From: Candidatus Kappaea frigidicola | GTDB taxonomy: Bacteria; Omnitrophota; Gorgyraeia; JAGLLT01 | Direction of reading: 5' to 3' | Length of the DNA: 42,295 nucleotides | Assembly (NCBI GenBank): GCA_030765555.1 | Contig: JAVCCI010000027.1 | Span: 1 to 42,295 of the forward strand | Shown: positions 15,507-28,395 of the stretch, in pieces | Layout: every line of letters begins with the position of its first letter | Position numbering within the stretch: the first letter of the stretch is position 1 | The notes under the pieces: model-generated | Database searches by the model: none | The model's input: only the letters and a program-made list of their open reading frames with translations | Told to the model about the DNA's origin: nothing | Position numbers and translations under genes: made by a program

Positions 15507-17614
15507 ACATATTGCAAATATTACCAAATTTAAATACTGGTGGAGTTGAGACTGGAACAGTTGATTTAGCAAAGAAACTGATTTTGGCTAAACATAAGGC
15601 GGTAGTTGTTTCGGCTGGAGGTAAATTAGTTGATGAACTAATTTCTTCGGGTATTAGGCATTATACGTTAGCAGTGGATAGAAAATCTCCAATCAACATT
15701 ATTAAGATGTCCAGGCGTTTAGCTGAAATAATAAAAGTGGAAAAAATTGACATTGTTCATGCTAGAAGCCGAGTGCCAGCCTGGATAGCATACATTGCTT
15801 GCTATAAAACAGGATGCAAGTTTGTAACGACATGCCATGGATATTATAGTAATCATTTTTTTAGTCGTGTTATGGGTTGGGGTAGGGAAGTGATTGTGGC
15901 TAGTCATGTTATAGGTAGGCATATGATAGATGATTTTAATGTGTCCGATGAAAAGATAAAGTATATTCCGCGAGGTGTTGATTTAAATTTATTTACTTTT
16001 AATCCTAGTTATTTAAGGCAGAGAAGCCATTTTACAATTGCGATTATAGGGCGCTTGACTCCCATAAAAGGACATGCATATTTTTTAAAAGCAATTTCCA
16101 GGATTATTAGATCAATCCCGAAAGTTAAGGTTCTTATTGTTGGTGATCCTTCTCCTGGAAAGCAGGGCTATAAGTCGCAGTTACAACTTTTAATAAGACA
16201 ATTAGGTATTTCTAATTATGTAGAATTTCTTGGTCGGTGTAGTGATATTCCAGATTTGTTGGCTAATGTAGATGTAGTAGTGTTGCCCAGTATAGTTCCG
16301 GAAGCATTTGGCAGAGTAATTATTGAGGCTCAGGCGGTTGGTGTGCCGGTTATTGCTTCAAATATTGGCGGGATTTCAGAAGTTATAGATGATAAAGAAA
16401 CAGGTTTTTTGGTTCCGGCAAAAGATGTGGATGCGCTTTCTGAGGCAATGCTTAAATTGAGACAAGATAAGCAGCAAATTATTAGTGTTGTTCAAAAAGC
16501 TAGGGAAAAAATTGAAAAAGTCTATAGTTTAAAGCAAATGGCTGAAAAAACTATTGAAGTTTACGAGAAAACTCTAAAATCACTTAGAATTCTTGTTATA
16601 AAGTATAGTGCCCTAGGAGATATAATTTTAGCGATTCCCTCATTGAGAAGTTTGAAAAATAAATATCCTGATTCAAAGATATCTGTATTGGTTGATCTGC
16701 AATTTCAAGATATTCTAAAAAATTCTCCTTATGTGAATAATATTCTAGCTTACCATCTCAAGGAAGTATCAATTGTTTCTAAGGATTTCTGGCGCATAGC
16801 ATCTCACTTAAGAGATGAATCGTTTGATCTTGTAGTGGATTTGCAAAATAATTCAAAAAGTCATCTTCTTGGTTTTCTGAGTCTGTCTTCCAAGCGATAT
16901 GGGTATAAAAATAAAAAAATGGGCTTTTTAATAAATAATGGGATAAATGATAATAAAGCTAAAATTGACCCTGTAAGTCATCAGGCAAAAGTTCTTCATC
17001 TTTTAGGAGTGGATATCCTTGATAAAACACTTGAGCTTTCACCGGGAAAAGAAGAAAAAGAAAGTATAGATAAATTTCTAAATAAAGAGTGGGTGGCGGG
17101 CAGACAGTTGCTTTTCGGATTTAATATAAGTGCTAGTCATAGGTGGCAGACAAAAAGATGGCCCATAGAGAAATATGCTAAATTAGGTGATATAATATGT
17201 AAGAGACATAATGCTCGCATTTTGATTACAGGCACTAAAGATGATCTTGAGTTATCTAATAAGTTTAAGAAGTTATCAAAGACGAAACCAATTGTAGCCT
17301 GTGGGAAAACTCAACTTTTGGAATTAGCTGCTTTAATAGGTCGGTGCAAGGTTTTAGTGACGTCTGATTCGGCCCCCATGCATATTGCGGCGGCCATGCA
17401 TGTTCCTTTTGTTGCAATATTTGGCCCTACGGATCCTAAGCGCCACATGCCTGCTAACGATAATTGTGCTGTTATCTACAAAAAATTGTCTTGTAGCCCA
17501 TGCTATAAGCCTGTATGTAGTTCTAATAGGTGTCTTAAAACTGTTACAGTAGAAGAAGTAGCTAAAGCTATAGAGGAATTAATTAAAAAAAATGAAAGTA
17601 TTAATTGTAACTAG
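15503..17614 (+). CDS. Fusion: GT4 glycosyltransferase + GT9 heptosyltransferase
   Basis: N-term LPNLNTGGVETGT...IPRGVDLNLF...PEAFGRVIIEAQAVGVPVIASNIGG; C-term ILVIKYSALGDIILAIPSLRSL...SDSAPMHIAAAMHVPFVAIFGPTDP. Confidence 0.9.
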   Translation: MNILQILPNLNTGGVETGTVDLAKKLILAKHKAVVVSAGGKLVDELISSGIRHYTLAVDRKSPINIIKMSRRLAEIIKVEKIDIVHARSRVPAWIAYIACYKTGCKFVTTCHGYYSNHFFSRVMGWGREVIVASHVIGRHMIDDFNVSDEKIKYIPRGVDLNLFTFNPSYLRQRSHFTIAIIGRLTPIKGHAYFLKAISRIIRSIPKVKVLIVGDPSPGKQGYKSQLQLLIRQLGISNYVEFLGRCSDIPDLLANVDVVVLPSIVPEAFGRVIIEAQAVGVPVIASNIGGISEVIDDKETGFLVPAKDVDALSEAMLKLRQDKQQIISVVQKAREKIEKVYSLKQMAEKTIEVYEKTLKSLRILVIKYSALGDIILAIPSLRSLKNKYPDSKISVLVDLQFQDILKNSPYVNNILAYHLKEVSIVSKDFWRIASHLRDESFDLVVDLQNNSKSHLLGFLSLSSKRYGYKNKKMGFLINNGINDNKAKIDPVSHQAKVLHLLGVDILDKTLELSPGKEEKESIDKFLNKEWVAGRQLLFGFNISASHRWQTKRWPIEKYAKLGDIICKRHNARILITGTKDDLELSNKFKKLSKTKPIVACGKTQLLELAALIGRCKVLVTSDSAPMHIAAAMHVPFVAIFGPTDPKRHMPANDNCAVIYKKLSCSPCYKPVCSSNRCLKTVTVEEVAKAIEELIKKNESINCN

Positions 17615-18692
17615 CCATTTAAATTTTGGAGGAATAAGTTCTTACAGTGTTTCTTTAGCCAGAAAACTTAAGGAAAAAGGGCACGATGTTTTCATTGCTT
17701 CTTCAGGAGGAGACATGGTAAAAGAGCTTGAAGGAGATAAAATAAAACATATAAGAGTAGCTCTTAATACAAAATCTGAACTTAATCCTAAAATTATTTT
17801 ATGTAGCATTAAGATTGCTCTTTTTTTGAAATCAAAAAAAATTGATATAATGCACGCTCAAACCAGGGTGGCGCAAGTAAGTTGTTGTTTAGCTTCTTTG
17901 TTTACGCAAATACCGTATATAACAACATGTCACGGTTTTTTTAAGCCAAAATTTACAAGGAAACTTTTCAAATTTTGGGGAGCTAAAGTTATCGCAATTA
18001 GTGAAGCCGTTAGAGCACACATGGTTACTGATTTAAAAGTTTCCAAAAGTAAAATAGTTATGATTCATAATGGCGTTGATATAGCTAATTTTAAAAGAAA
18101 TTACAATAATAGTGAAAAAGAGAGCATTAGAAAAGAATTTAAAGTTTCAAATGCTCCAGTTGTAGGCATTATAGCTCGCTTGTCTTCGGTGAAGGGTCAT
18201 ACGTATTTGATAGAGGCTGCTAAATTAATATTGAACAAAAAGAAGGATATACAATTTTTGATTATAGGTGATGGTCCAGAGGAAGAAAGACTAAAAAAAC
18301 TTGCAAAAACACTCAAGATAGAAAAAAACATTATTTTTCATAAATCAGTTTTAGATACTGCTCGACCCCTTGCAATTATGGATATATTTGTTATGCCTTC
18401 AATTTCTGAGGGATTGGGTCTGGCTATATTAGAAGCTATGGCTAGTGGGCTTGCGATTGTGGCAAGTAATGTTGGAGGTATATATAGTTTGATTTCAGAG
18501 GGCAACAATGGTTATCTAGTAACTCCAAAAAATCCAGAGGCTTTAGATGAAGCAATATTAAAAGTAATCATGAATAATAAGCTATCTGAAAGCATGGGTC
18601 AACTAAGTCAAAAAATATGTGAGAATAATTTTTCACTAAGTGTTTTTGCAGACCAGGTTGAGAATGTGTATGGTCAGGTGCTTGAAAGCTAA
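17592..18692 (+). CDS. GT4 family glycosyltransferase
   Basis: HNGVDIANF; GDGPEEERL; PSISEGLGLAILEAMASGLAIVASNVGG. Confidence 0.92.
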   Translation: MKVLIVTSHLNFGGISSYSVSLARKLKEKGHDVFIASSGGDMVKELEGDKIKHIRVALNTKSELNPKIILCSIKIALFLKSKKIDIMHAQTRVAQVSCCLASLFTQIPYITTCHGFFKPKFTRKLFKFWGAKVIAISEAVRAHMVTDLKVSKSKIVMIHNGVDIANFKRNYNNSEKESIRKEFKVSNAPVVGIIARLSSVKGHTYLIEAAKLILNKKKDIQFLIIGDGPEEERLKKLAKTLKIEKNIIFHKSVLDTARPLAIMDIFVMPSISEGLGLAILEAMASGLAIVASNVGGIYSLISEGNNGYLVTPKNPEALDEAILKVIMNNKLSESMGQLSQKICENNFSLSVFADQVENVYGQVLES

Positions 18693-18729
18693 AGTAACAA
18701 AATGCTGGCAGGTAGTCTCATTATAAAAT

Positions 18730-19773
18730 ATGAAGAAGATGAATAATTTTAAAAGAATATTAATAGTTGAAGTTAATTGGCTGGGGGATGTTTTATTTTC
18801 AACAGTAGCCATTAAAGCTATCAAGGAAAAACATCCGGATTGTTTTTTGGCATGTATGGTTGTCAAGCGTTGTGCTCAAGTATTAGAAAATAATCCTTCG
18901 GTAGATGAAGTAATAGTATTTGATGAAAAAAGTTCACATAAGTCTTCATTTTCTAAGATAAAATTTATGTTTTCTTTAAGAGAGAGAAAATTTGATGCAG
19001 TTTTTTTATTTCACCGGTCATTTACAAGAGCTCTAATTTGTTATCTGGCTGGTATAAAAAGGCGCATTGGTTATTATAGGAAGAAAACTGCTTTTTTACT
19101 GACTGATAAAATTGAAATGCCTGATAATGGTTTGCATCGAGCTGAATATTACATTAGCCTAATAGATAAGGTTGGCATAGAAGCTAAAGATAAAAATTAT
19201 GAGTTTTTTACTACTTCACAAGCTGAACAAGAAGTTGTTAAGTTATTAGCCAAGGATCATATTACAAAGGAAGATAATTATATCGTAATTAATCCGGGAG
19301 GAAACTGGGATCCTAAAAGGTGGCCTGCCGAAAATTATGCCCGGCTAGCTGATAAAATGATGCAGGAATTAAAGTATAAGATAGTTATTTCTGGAGCTAA
19401 AAAGGATATTGTTTTATCTCAAGAAATCAGTTCAGAAATTAAAAATGAAGTGGTAGTTTTAGCCGGAAAAACAGACCTAAATGAATTAGGGGCTCTTTTG
19501 AAGAGGGCAAGTGTTGTGATTTCAGCTGATTCAGGCCCTATGCATTTGGCATCTGCACTAGGAACACCGGTTGTAGCTATTTTCGGTCCAACTAGTCCCC
19601 AAGTTACAGGTCCTTATAATAAAAAGGCGCAGCATATTATTCTTCGAAAAGACGTCGGGTGTTTAGTTCCTTGTTATGAAGTTGATTGTCCGGATAATAA
19701 ATGTATGAAAGCTGTGACTGTAGATGAGGTTTTTGATGCAGTTAAAAAAACATTAAATTATGATAAAAAATAA
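18730..19773 (+). CDS. GT9 heptosyltransferase
   Basis: ILIVEVNWLGDVLFSTVAIKAIK; NPGGNWDPKRWP; SADSGPMHLASALGTPVVAIFGPT. Confidence 0.92.
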   Translation: MKKMNNFKRILIVEVNWLGDVLFSTVAIKAIKEKHPDCFLACMVVKRCAQVLENNPSVDEVIVFDEKSSHKSSFSKIKFMFSLRERKFDAVFLFHRSFTRALICYLAGIKRRIGYYRKKTAFLLTDKIEMPDNGLHRAEYYISLIDKVGIEAKDKNYEFFTTSQAEQEVVKLLAKDHITKEDNYIVINPGGNWDPKRWPAENYARLADKMMQELKYKIVISGAKKDIVLSQEISSEIKNEVVVLAGKTDLNELGALLKRASVVISADSGPMHLASALGTPVVAIFGPTSPQVTGPYNKKAQHIILRKDVGCLVPCYEVDCPDNKCMKAVTVDEVFDAVKKTLNYDKK

Positions 19774-20737
19774 AGATAAAATTAATTCTGCGCTTTTAAT
19801 TTCTCTAAGTAATATTGGGGATGCTATTTTGACGACTCCTGTTTTAGGAATTATGCTAAAGCAATTACCAATGGCCAAAATTGATGTTTTGGCTTCTCCC
19901 AGAACTGTTGAGTTGTTTAATAATAATACTCATCTGAGAGAAGTAATCGTTTATAATAAGCATGATTCAATAAGAGGAAAGATAGCATTTATTAAAAAAC
20001 TAAGACTTAAGCATTATGATTTAGTGATTGATTTAAAGAATAGTGCTTTTCCATTCCTGATAGGAGCTTATTACAGAACGCCACTTTTTTTTAAAACTAA
20101 AGAAAATATTTCTATGAAGGAAAAACATCTTCAAAAAATTAAAACTTTGGGTTTTGAAACTCAAGGAGCTGATTTTTTAATAAAAATAGATAAGGAAAGC
20201 GAAATATTTGTTGAAAAAGTATTTTCTGAGGCAAAAGCTAAAAAGAGAATAGTGGCAATTTCAGTTGGTGCTCGTAGTCATATAAAAAGATGGCCCCTAA
20301 ATAACTTTATTGAAGTTTGCAAAAAATTACAGGATAAATATGAAGCCTGCATAGTTTTTTTAGGGGATGACGCTGATGTGAGCTTGGTTGAAGAAGTAAC
20401 TGCTGAAATAGGCGATAGTTATCTTAATCTAGCTGGGAAAACTAATCTTATTCAATTAGCTGCTATTTTAAAACATTGTAATATCTTAATCTGTAATGAT
20501 AGCGCTATAATGCACATGGCGAGCGCTGTAAATAAACCAGTAATAGCTCTTTTTGGTCCCACTGATAGTAAGAAATACGGCCCTGAAAGTGAAAATAGTA
20601 TCGTAATTTATAAAAAGATTAAATGCTCTCCTTGTCAGAAAGCTCAATGTATTTTTAATCATGAATGTTTAAAACTAATTACACCGCAAGAAGTTTTAAG
20701 TAAAATAGAAATATTAATTGATAAATTGAATATTTAG
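19760..20737 (+). CDS. GT9 heptosyltransferase family
   Basis: LISLSNIGDAILTTPVLGIM; NDSAIMHMASAVNKPVIALFGPTD. Confidence 0.9.
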   Translation: MIKNKDKINSALLISLSNIGDAILTTPVLGIMLKQLPMAKIDVLASPRTVELFNNNTHLREVIVYNKHDSIRGKIAFIKKLRLKHYDLVIDLKNSAFPFLIGAYYRTPLFFKTKENISMKEKHLQKIKTLGFETQGADFLIKIDKESEIFVEKVFSEAKAKKRIVAISVGARSHIKRWPLNNFIEVCKKLQDKYEACIVFLGDDADVSLVEEVTAEIGDSYLNLAGKTNLIQLAAILKHCNILICNDSAIMHMASAVNKPVIALFGPTDSKKYGPESENSIVIYKKIKCSPCQKAQCIFNHECLKLITPQEVLSKIEILIDKLNI

Positions 20738-20755
20738 AATAGCAAGGAGAATAAT

Positions 20756-20836
20756 ATGCCTCTCTGGTTTATATTATTAGGTTTAACTATAATATTTTGC
20801 AGAACAAGCAAGAGACAAAACAGGATTAAGGATTAA
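20756..20836 (+). pseudogene. Truncated membrane-protein ORF interrupted by intergenic element
   Basis: AAGGAGA SD then MPLWFILLGLTIIFCRTSKRQNRIKD*; reading frame runs directly into the GGATTAAG repeat. Confidence 0.4.
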
Positions 20837-21126
20837 GAATTAAGGATTAAGTTAGAAGCAAGAAATAGCAAAGAGCTAATAGCAAATAGCGTATAGCGTA
20901 TAAAAAACAATAACCAAGACACAAGAGACAAGAAACAAATAATAACCAATGACCAAATTCAAATAACCAAACAAAAAGCAAAAGCAAAAAAAAGAACAAA
21001 AAACAAAAAGATAAGAGTTGCGGTTTGATTATTGGATATTGGAACTTAAATATTGTTTGTAACTTGTAACTTGTATCTTGTATCTTGTTTCTTAATTTTT
21101 AGAGTGAGCGAACGCGAATGTCTTGA
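20820..21126 (+). repeat. Intergenic modular element, copy D
   Basis: Starts ggattaaggattaag..., A/C-rich words, complementary T/G-rich words, ends GAGTGAGCGAACGCGAATGTCTTGA. Confidence 0.8.
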
Positions 21127-21132
21127 GATTAT

Positions 21133-22176
21133 ATGGAAAAATATAAAAAAATATTAATTGTAAGGACAGATAGAATTGGAGATGTGGTTTTATCCACTCC
21201 TGTCATAGAATCTATAAGAGCGGCATATCCACAGGCTTGGTTGGCTTTTATGATTAGGCCTTACGCTGCTGATATCCTTGCAGATAACCCTTGTTTGAAT
21301 GAAGTTATTATATACGATAAGCACCATAAGCATAAAAGTTGGTATGCCAGTTTCAAATTTGCCCAAGAACTAAAGTGTATGCATTTCGATGTGGCTATTA
21401 TTCTTCATCCGAGCAATAGAGTTCATATAATAACCTATCTTGCTGGAATTCCTCAAAGAATTGGGTATGACAAAAATTTTGGTTTTCTTCTGACGGAAAA
21501 AATAAAAGATGAAAAATTTAGAGGTTTAAAGCATGAAGTTGAATACAATTTTGATTTATTAAAAATTTTAGGTATTAATAGTGAATCTAAAAAAACACAT
21601 ATAGAAGTATCAAAACGAGATACTGATGTGGTTAAGAATCTTCTTTTGAATAAAGGCATTGAAGAAAATGATAAGTTTATTGTAATGCATCCGGCGGCCA
21701 GCTGTTCTTCGAAGATATGGCTAAAGGAAAATTTTATAAAGGTAGCCAAACAATTGTTAAAGGATATAAAAACCAAAATAGTGCTTATCTGTTCGGATGA
21801 GCACCTAAACATTTGTCAGGAAATTTACAAAGAACTTCCTTCCCAAGCGGTGATTATTATTAATGATTTGGAACTTAAGCAACTTGCTGCTTTATTTAAA
21901 AAAGCGGAATTGCTGATCTCAAACGACTCAGGTCCAGTGCATATAGCCGTTGCTGTTGGTTGTCCTGTGGTTGATATTTTTGGCAGAAGCCAGCCAGGTT
22001 TAAGCCCTAAACGCTGGGGGCCCCTTGATGAGAAGAGTATTGTTTTGCATAAACCAGAAAATTGTCACCCCTGTTTAGCTCATAATTGTAAGCGCAATTA
22101 TAAATGTCTTAAAAATATAGAAGTAAAGGACGTAGTAAATGCGGCAGAAAAATTATTCAAAAATATTAGTAATTAA
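21133..22176 (+). CDS. GT9 heptosyltransferase family
   Basis: ILIVRTDRIGDVVLSTPVIESIR; SNDSGPVHIAVAVGCPVVDIFG. Confidence 0.9.
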   Translation: MEKYKKILIVRTDRIGDVVLSTPVIESIRAAYPQAWLAFMIRPYAADILADNPCLNEVIIYDKHHKHKSWYASFKFAQELKCMHFDVAIILHPSNRVHIITYLAGIPQRIGYDKNFGFLLTEKIKDEKFRGLKHEVEYNFDLLKILGINSESKKTHIEVSKRDTDVVKNLLLNKGIEENDKFIVMHPAASCSSKIWLKENFIKVAKQLLKDIKTKIVLICSDEHLNICQEIYKELPSQAVIIINDLELKQLAALFKKAELLISNDSGPVHIAVAVGCPVVDIFGRSQPGLSPKRWGPLDEKSIVLHKPENCHPCLAHNCKRNYKCLKNIEVKDVVNAAEKLFKNISN

Positions 22177-23230
22177 TCCTTATGGAATAGGAGATGTTCT
22201 TTTTACAACTCCGCTAATAAGTAATCTTAGAGAATTTTATCCAAAGAGCAAAATAGATGTTGTTTTAGGTTCTAGAACGAAGCAAATCTTAGAATTCAAT
22301 TCAGATATTAGTAAGATTCATGTATTTGATAAGGGGTTTTTTGATAAACTAAGTTTTTTAAGGCGTTGGCAATACTTAATGGAGTTTTGTCGATGTATTA
22401 GAGAAGAAAAGTATGAATTGCTTATTGATTTATCTAATTCTTCTCAGTATGGATTTATTGAAAAGTTTTTCTTAAGGATTCCGGAAAGAATTGGTTTTAA
22501 TTATAAGGGTAGGGGTAGACATTTAACTCACCATATAGATCTAACTAGTTTTAGTAGTAAGCATGTTGTTGATTATTATCTTTCTTTGTTAACATTACTT
22601 AATATGGTTCCTGCGAACAAGCCTTTAAGGTTTCCTTTGAGGCAAAATAGCATTGATAAGGTTGGAAAATATTTAATAAGTAAGGGAATTGAAGAGGAAA
22701 ATTTGCTGATAACTTTGGTGCCGGCAGGAGGATTAAGTTGGTCAGATAAGGCGTCCTATAAACAATGGCCTCAAGAAAAGTATGCGCAATTGGCAGATGA
22801 GCTTATATTAAAGCTGAACGCGAAAGTTATAATTACTGGAGGGGAATGTGACCGGGATATTTGCCGAAATGTAATGAATTTAATGAAGTCTAAGGATGTT
22901 GAAGTGATATGTAATTTTAGTATTCTGGAATTTGCTGCTCTATGTAATCTTTCTAATCTGGTAATCTGTAATGATGGAGGTCCTTTGCATGTGGCTGTAA
23001 GTCAAAAAACGCCTACAATTTCATTTTTTGGACCTGTAGATGAAAAAGTTTATGGGCCATATCCGCCCCAAGAAATTCATGCAGTAATTACCAGTGAGAT
23101 TGAATGTCGGCCATGTTATAAGAGCTTTAAATTTACTGAGTGTGGCACAAAAAATTGCCTGAATTCAATAGAAGTTGATAAGGCTTTTTGCAAGGCAAGA
23201 CAAATGCTTCAAATAACATATAATATATAG
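22139..23230 (+). CDS. GT9 heptosyltransferase family
   Basis: ILVINPYGIGDVLFTTPLISNLR; CNDGGPLHVAVSQKTPTISFFGPVD. Confidence 0.9.
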   Translation: MRQKNYSKILVINPYGIGDVLFTTPLISNLREFYPKSKIDVVLGSRTKQILEFNSDISKIHVFDKGFFDKLSFLRRWQYLMEFCRCIREEKYELLIDLSNSSQYGFIEKFFLRIPERIGFNYKGRGRHLTHHIDLTSFSSKHVVDYYLSLLTLLNMVPANKPLRFPLRQNSIDKVGKYLISKGIEEENLLITLVPAGGLSWSDKASYKQWPQEKYAQLADELILKLNAKVIITGGECDRDICRNVMNLMKSKDVEVICNFSILEFAALCNLSNLVICNDGGPLHVAVSQKTPTISFFGPVDEKVYGPYPPQEIHAVITSEIECRPCYKSFKFTECGTKNCLNSIEVDKAFCKARQMLQITYNI

Positions 23231-23243
23231 GCTTTATATACAT

Positions 23244-23272
23244 TTGACACCTTTTTTAGCATGTGATAGAAT
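23244..23272 (+). promoter_or_regulatory. Sigma70 consensus promoter for hldE
   Basis: TTGACA (23244-23249), 17-nt spacer, TAGAAT (23267-23272). Confidence 0.75.
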
Positions 23273-23279
23273 AAAGGAC

Positions 23280-24271
23280 ATGAATAAATTGCTTAAGATC
23301 CTACCCAAATTTAAAAAAATCAGGATTTTAGTTGTGGGTGATTTAATCCTGGATGAATTTATATGGGGCAGCGTGGAAAGGATTTCCCCGGAAGCTCCAG
23401 TTCCTGTAGTGCGCGTAAAATCCCAATCTTTTATGCCTGGAGGAGCTAGTAATGTTGCTAATAACATAAAGGCTTTAGGAGCAACTGTTTTTATGGTTGG
23501 AGTTGCCGGTGCAGATAGTTATGGTGATATTTTAAAACACCAACTTCAGGATAGAGGCATAAACACAGATGGCCTTATTACTGATGGTTGTCGTCAGACT
23601 ACCTTAAAAACAAGAGTAATTGCTCATAATCAACAGGTTGTGAGGATAGATAAAGAAGACAGTCATCATATAAATAGCCGTATTTTAAAAAAGATATCCA
23701 GTTATATTCTTAAAAAAATACCAAAAGTTGATGCTGTTATAATCGAGGATTATGGCAAAGGTGTCATTACTCCTCAGCTGTTAAGTTCTATTCTAAAAGA
23801 AGCTAAAAAGCAGAATAAGATAGTAACTATTGATCCCAAAGAGCAGCATCTATCATATTATAAGAAAGCTACTTGTATTACACCCAATAAGTATGAATTA
23901 GAGAAAGTAACGCATGTAAAAATTGAAGACGCAACGAGCCTTAAAAAAGCAGCTAATATAATATTGAAGAAACTCGAACTTGATTCTATATTGGTTACCC
24001 TAGGTGAGGATGGAATGTGTTTATTTGAAAAAGGGGGAAAAGCTACCAAGATACCGACTATGGCTCAAGAGGTTTATGATGTGTCAGGTGCTGGTGATAC
24101 TGTAATTTCTGCTTTTACCTTAGCTTTAGCTAGTAAAGCCAATATGAAGCAAGCAGCGTTAATGTCTAATTGTGCTGCCGGAGTTGTGGTTGGGAAAGTT
24201 GGAGTTGCTGTCTGCTTAGTAGATGAATTACGGAAGAAAATTATTGCACAGAATAAAAAAGAGGTGAAAAA

Positions 24272-24275
<4 letters not shown>
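23280..24275 (+). CDS. hldE: D-glycero-beta-D-manno-heptose-7-phosphate kinase (kinase-only HldE/RfaE domain I)
   Basis: ILVVGDLILDEFIWGSVERISPEAPVPVVRV; DVSGAGDTVISAFTLAL; ATG 23280 preferred over track TTG 23244. Confidence 0.92.
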
Positions 24276-26606
<2,331 letters not shown>

Positions 26607-26611
26607 ATGTT

Positions 26612-27433
26612 ATGAGAGAAATTAAGATAGCTGATTATAAAATTGGAGCTAAAAATCCCCTGTTTATTATTGCAGGACCCTGTGTTATTGAAAATGAAAA
26701 AGACACCATTAGGATGGCTCATCAACTGAAAGAAATATCAATTACCAGCGGTGTTAATTTGATTTTTAAATCTAGTTATGATAAAGCTAATAGAAGTTCG
26801 CTATCTTCTTATCGTGGTCCCGGAATTAGGAAAGGCTTGGATATACTTAAAAAAGTCAAGAAAGAAACGGGGCTAGCTATAATTAGCGATGTTCATAGTG
26901 TTAATGAAATAAAACAAGCTGCTGCGGTTTTAGATGTAATTCAAATACCAGCTCTTTTATCTAGGCAGACAGATTTAATTATAGCTGCAGCCAAAACTAA
27001 AAAAATTATCAATATTAAAAAAGGACAATTTTTGTCCCCTTATGAAGTATTGAATATAATCGAAAAAATAACCAGTTGTAAAAATGAAAATATTATATTG
27101 ACTGAAAGAGGTTTCGTGTTTGGATATAATAATTTAGTTAGCGATATGCGTTCAATTGTGATAATGAGAAAGTATGGTTTTCCAGTGGTTTTCGATGCAT
27201 CGCATAGTGTTCAATTGCCGGGAGGGGCAGGTAATAAATCTTCTGGTGAGAAAGAATTTATTCCTTATTTAGCTAAAGCTGCCGCTGCTGTGGGAGTGGA
27301 CGGTATTTTTCTGGAAGTTCATAATCAGCCCAATAAGGCTAAGTGTGATGGTCCTAATATGTTAAAAATAAGTCAACTTAAAAATTTAATTATTCAGTTA
27401 AAAGAAATTTCCATTATTGTAGGAGATAGATAG
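26612..27433 (+). CDS. kdsA: 3-deoxy-8-phosphooctulonate synthase
   Basis: FIIAGPCVIEN; FKSSYDKANRSS; FDASHSVQLPGG. Confidence 0.96.
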   Translation: MREIKIADYKIGAKNPLFIIAGPCVIENEKDTIRMAHQLKEISITSGVNLIFKSSYDKANRSSLSSYRGPGIRKGLDILKKVKKETGLAIISDVHSVNEIKQAAAVLDVIQIPALLSRQTDLIIAAAKTKKIINIKKGQFLSPYEVLNIIEKITSCKNENIILTERGFVFGYNNLVSDMRSIVIMRKYGFPVVFDASHSVQLPGGAGNKSSGEKEFIPYLAKAAAAVGVDGIFLEVHNQPNKAKCDGPNMLKISQLKNLIIQLKEISIIVGDR

Positions 27434-27435
27434 GG

Positions 27436-28395
27436 ATGCCTAGTAAGAGAGCTCAGGATGTTCTAAAAATAGAGGCAAAGGCAATAAGTGATCTTGTGCC
27501 TCGCATTGGAAAAAATTTTCAAGAAGCTATCACAATTTTATTTAAAACTAAAGGACTTATTATAGTTACTGGTATGGGCAAGCCTGGATTTATTGCTCAA
27601 AAGATTTCTGCTACTTTAGCTTCTCTGGGAATTTCCAGTATTTTCTTACATCCAGCAGAAGCCATACATGGAGATTTAGGAAGAGTTGCCAAAGAGGATG
27701 TCATCATTGCCTTGTCTAACAGTGGCCAAACAGAAGAAATAATAAGATTATTAGCTACTATAAAAAAAATTGGGGCAAAACTGATTGCCCTCACCGGTAA
27801 TATTAAATCAGATTTAGCTAAAAATAGCGATGTAGTTTTAGATGTAAGTGTTAAAAAAGAAGCCTGTTCTTTAGGTTTGGCTCCGACATCTTCTACAACA
27901 GCTATGCTCGCTATGGGAGATGCTCTGGCTATGGTTTTAGCTGATAAAAAAGGTCTTAAGGAAGAAGACTTTGCTCTTTATCATCCTGGTGGAACCCTGG
28001 GAAAGAGATTGCTTCTGAAGGTTGAAGATATTATGAGAAAAGGGGCTGGTAATCCTATTGTAGATGAGGAAATGCTGATTAAAAGTGTTCTTTTGAAGAT
28101 TACCAAAGCTAAAGCTGGAAGCGCAACAGTGATTAATAAAAAAGGTAAACTAATTGGTATATTTACTGATGGTGACCTAAGGAGACACTTGGAAGCAGAT
28201 ATGGATCTCAGGGTAAAAAAAGTTAAGGATGTAATGACGAAAAATCCAGTGTCTATTGAAAGAGGAAAATTAGCTTACGAGGCTCTTAAGATATTGCAAC
28301 AAAAACGAATCGACGAAATCCCAGTTGTTGATAAAAATAATAAGCCTGTAGGCCTGGTAGATGTTCAGGATTTACTTAAGGCTGGATTGGTTTAA
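27436..28395 (+). CDS. kdsD: D-arabinose 5-phosphate isomerase (KdsD/KpsF), SIS + CBS domains
   Basis: ALSNSGQTEEIIRLL; LAPTSSTTAMLAMGDALA; paired CBS domains. Confidence 0.94.
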   Translation: MPSKRAQDVLKIEAKAISDLVPRIGKNFQEAITILFKTKGLIIVTGMGKPGFIAQKISATLASLGISSIFLHPAEAIHGDLGRVAKEDVIIALSNSGQTEEIIRLLATIKKIGAKLIALTGNIKSDLAKNSDVVLDVSVKKEACSLGLAPTSSTTAMLAMGDALAMVLADKKGLKEEDFALYHPGGTLGKRLLLKVEDIMRKGAGNPIVDEEMLIKSVLLKITKAKAGSATVINKKGKLIGIFTDGDLRRHLEADMDLRVKKVKDVMTKNPVSIERGKLAYEALKILQQKRIDEIPVVDKNNKPVGLVDVQDLLKAGLV

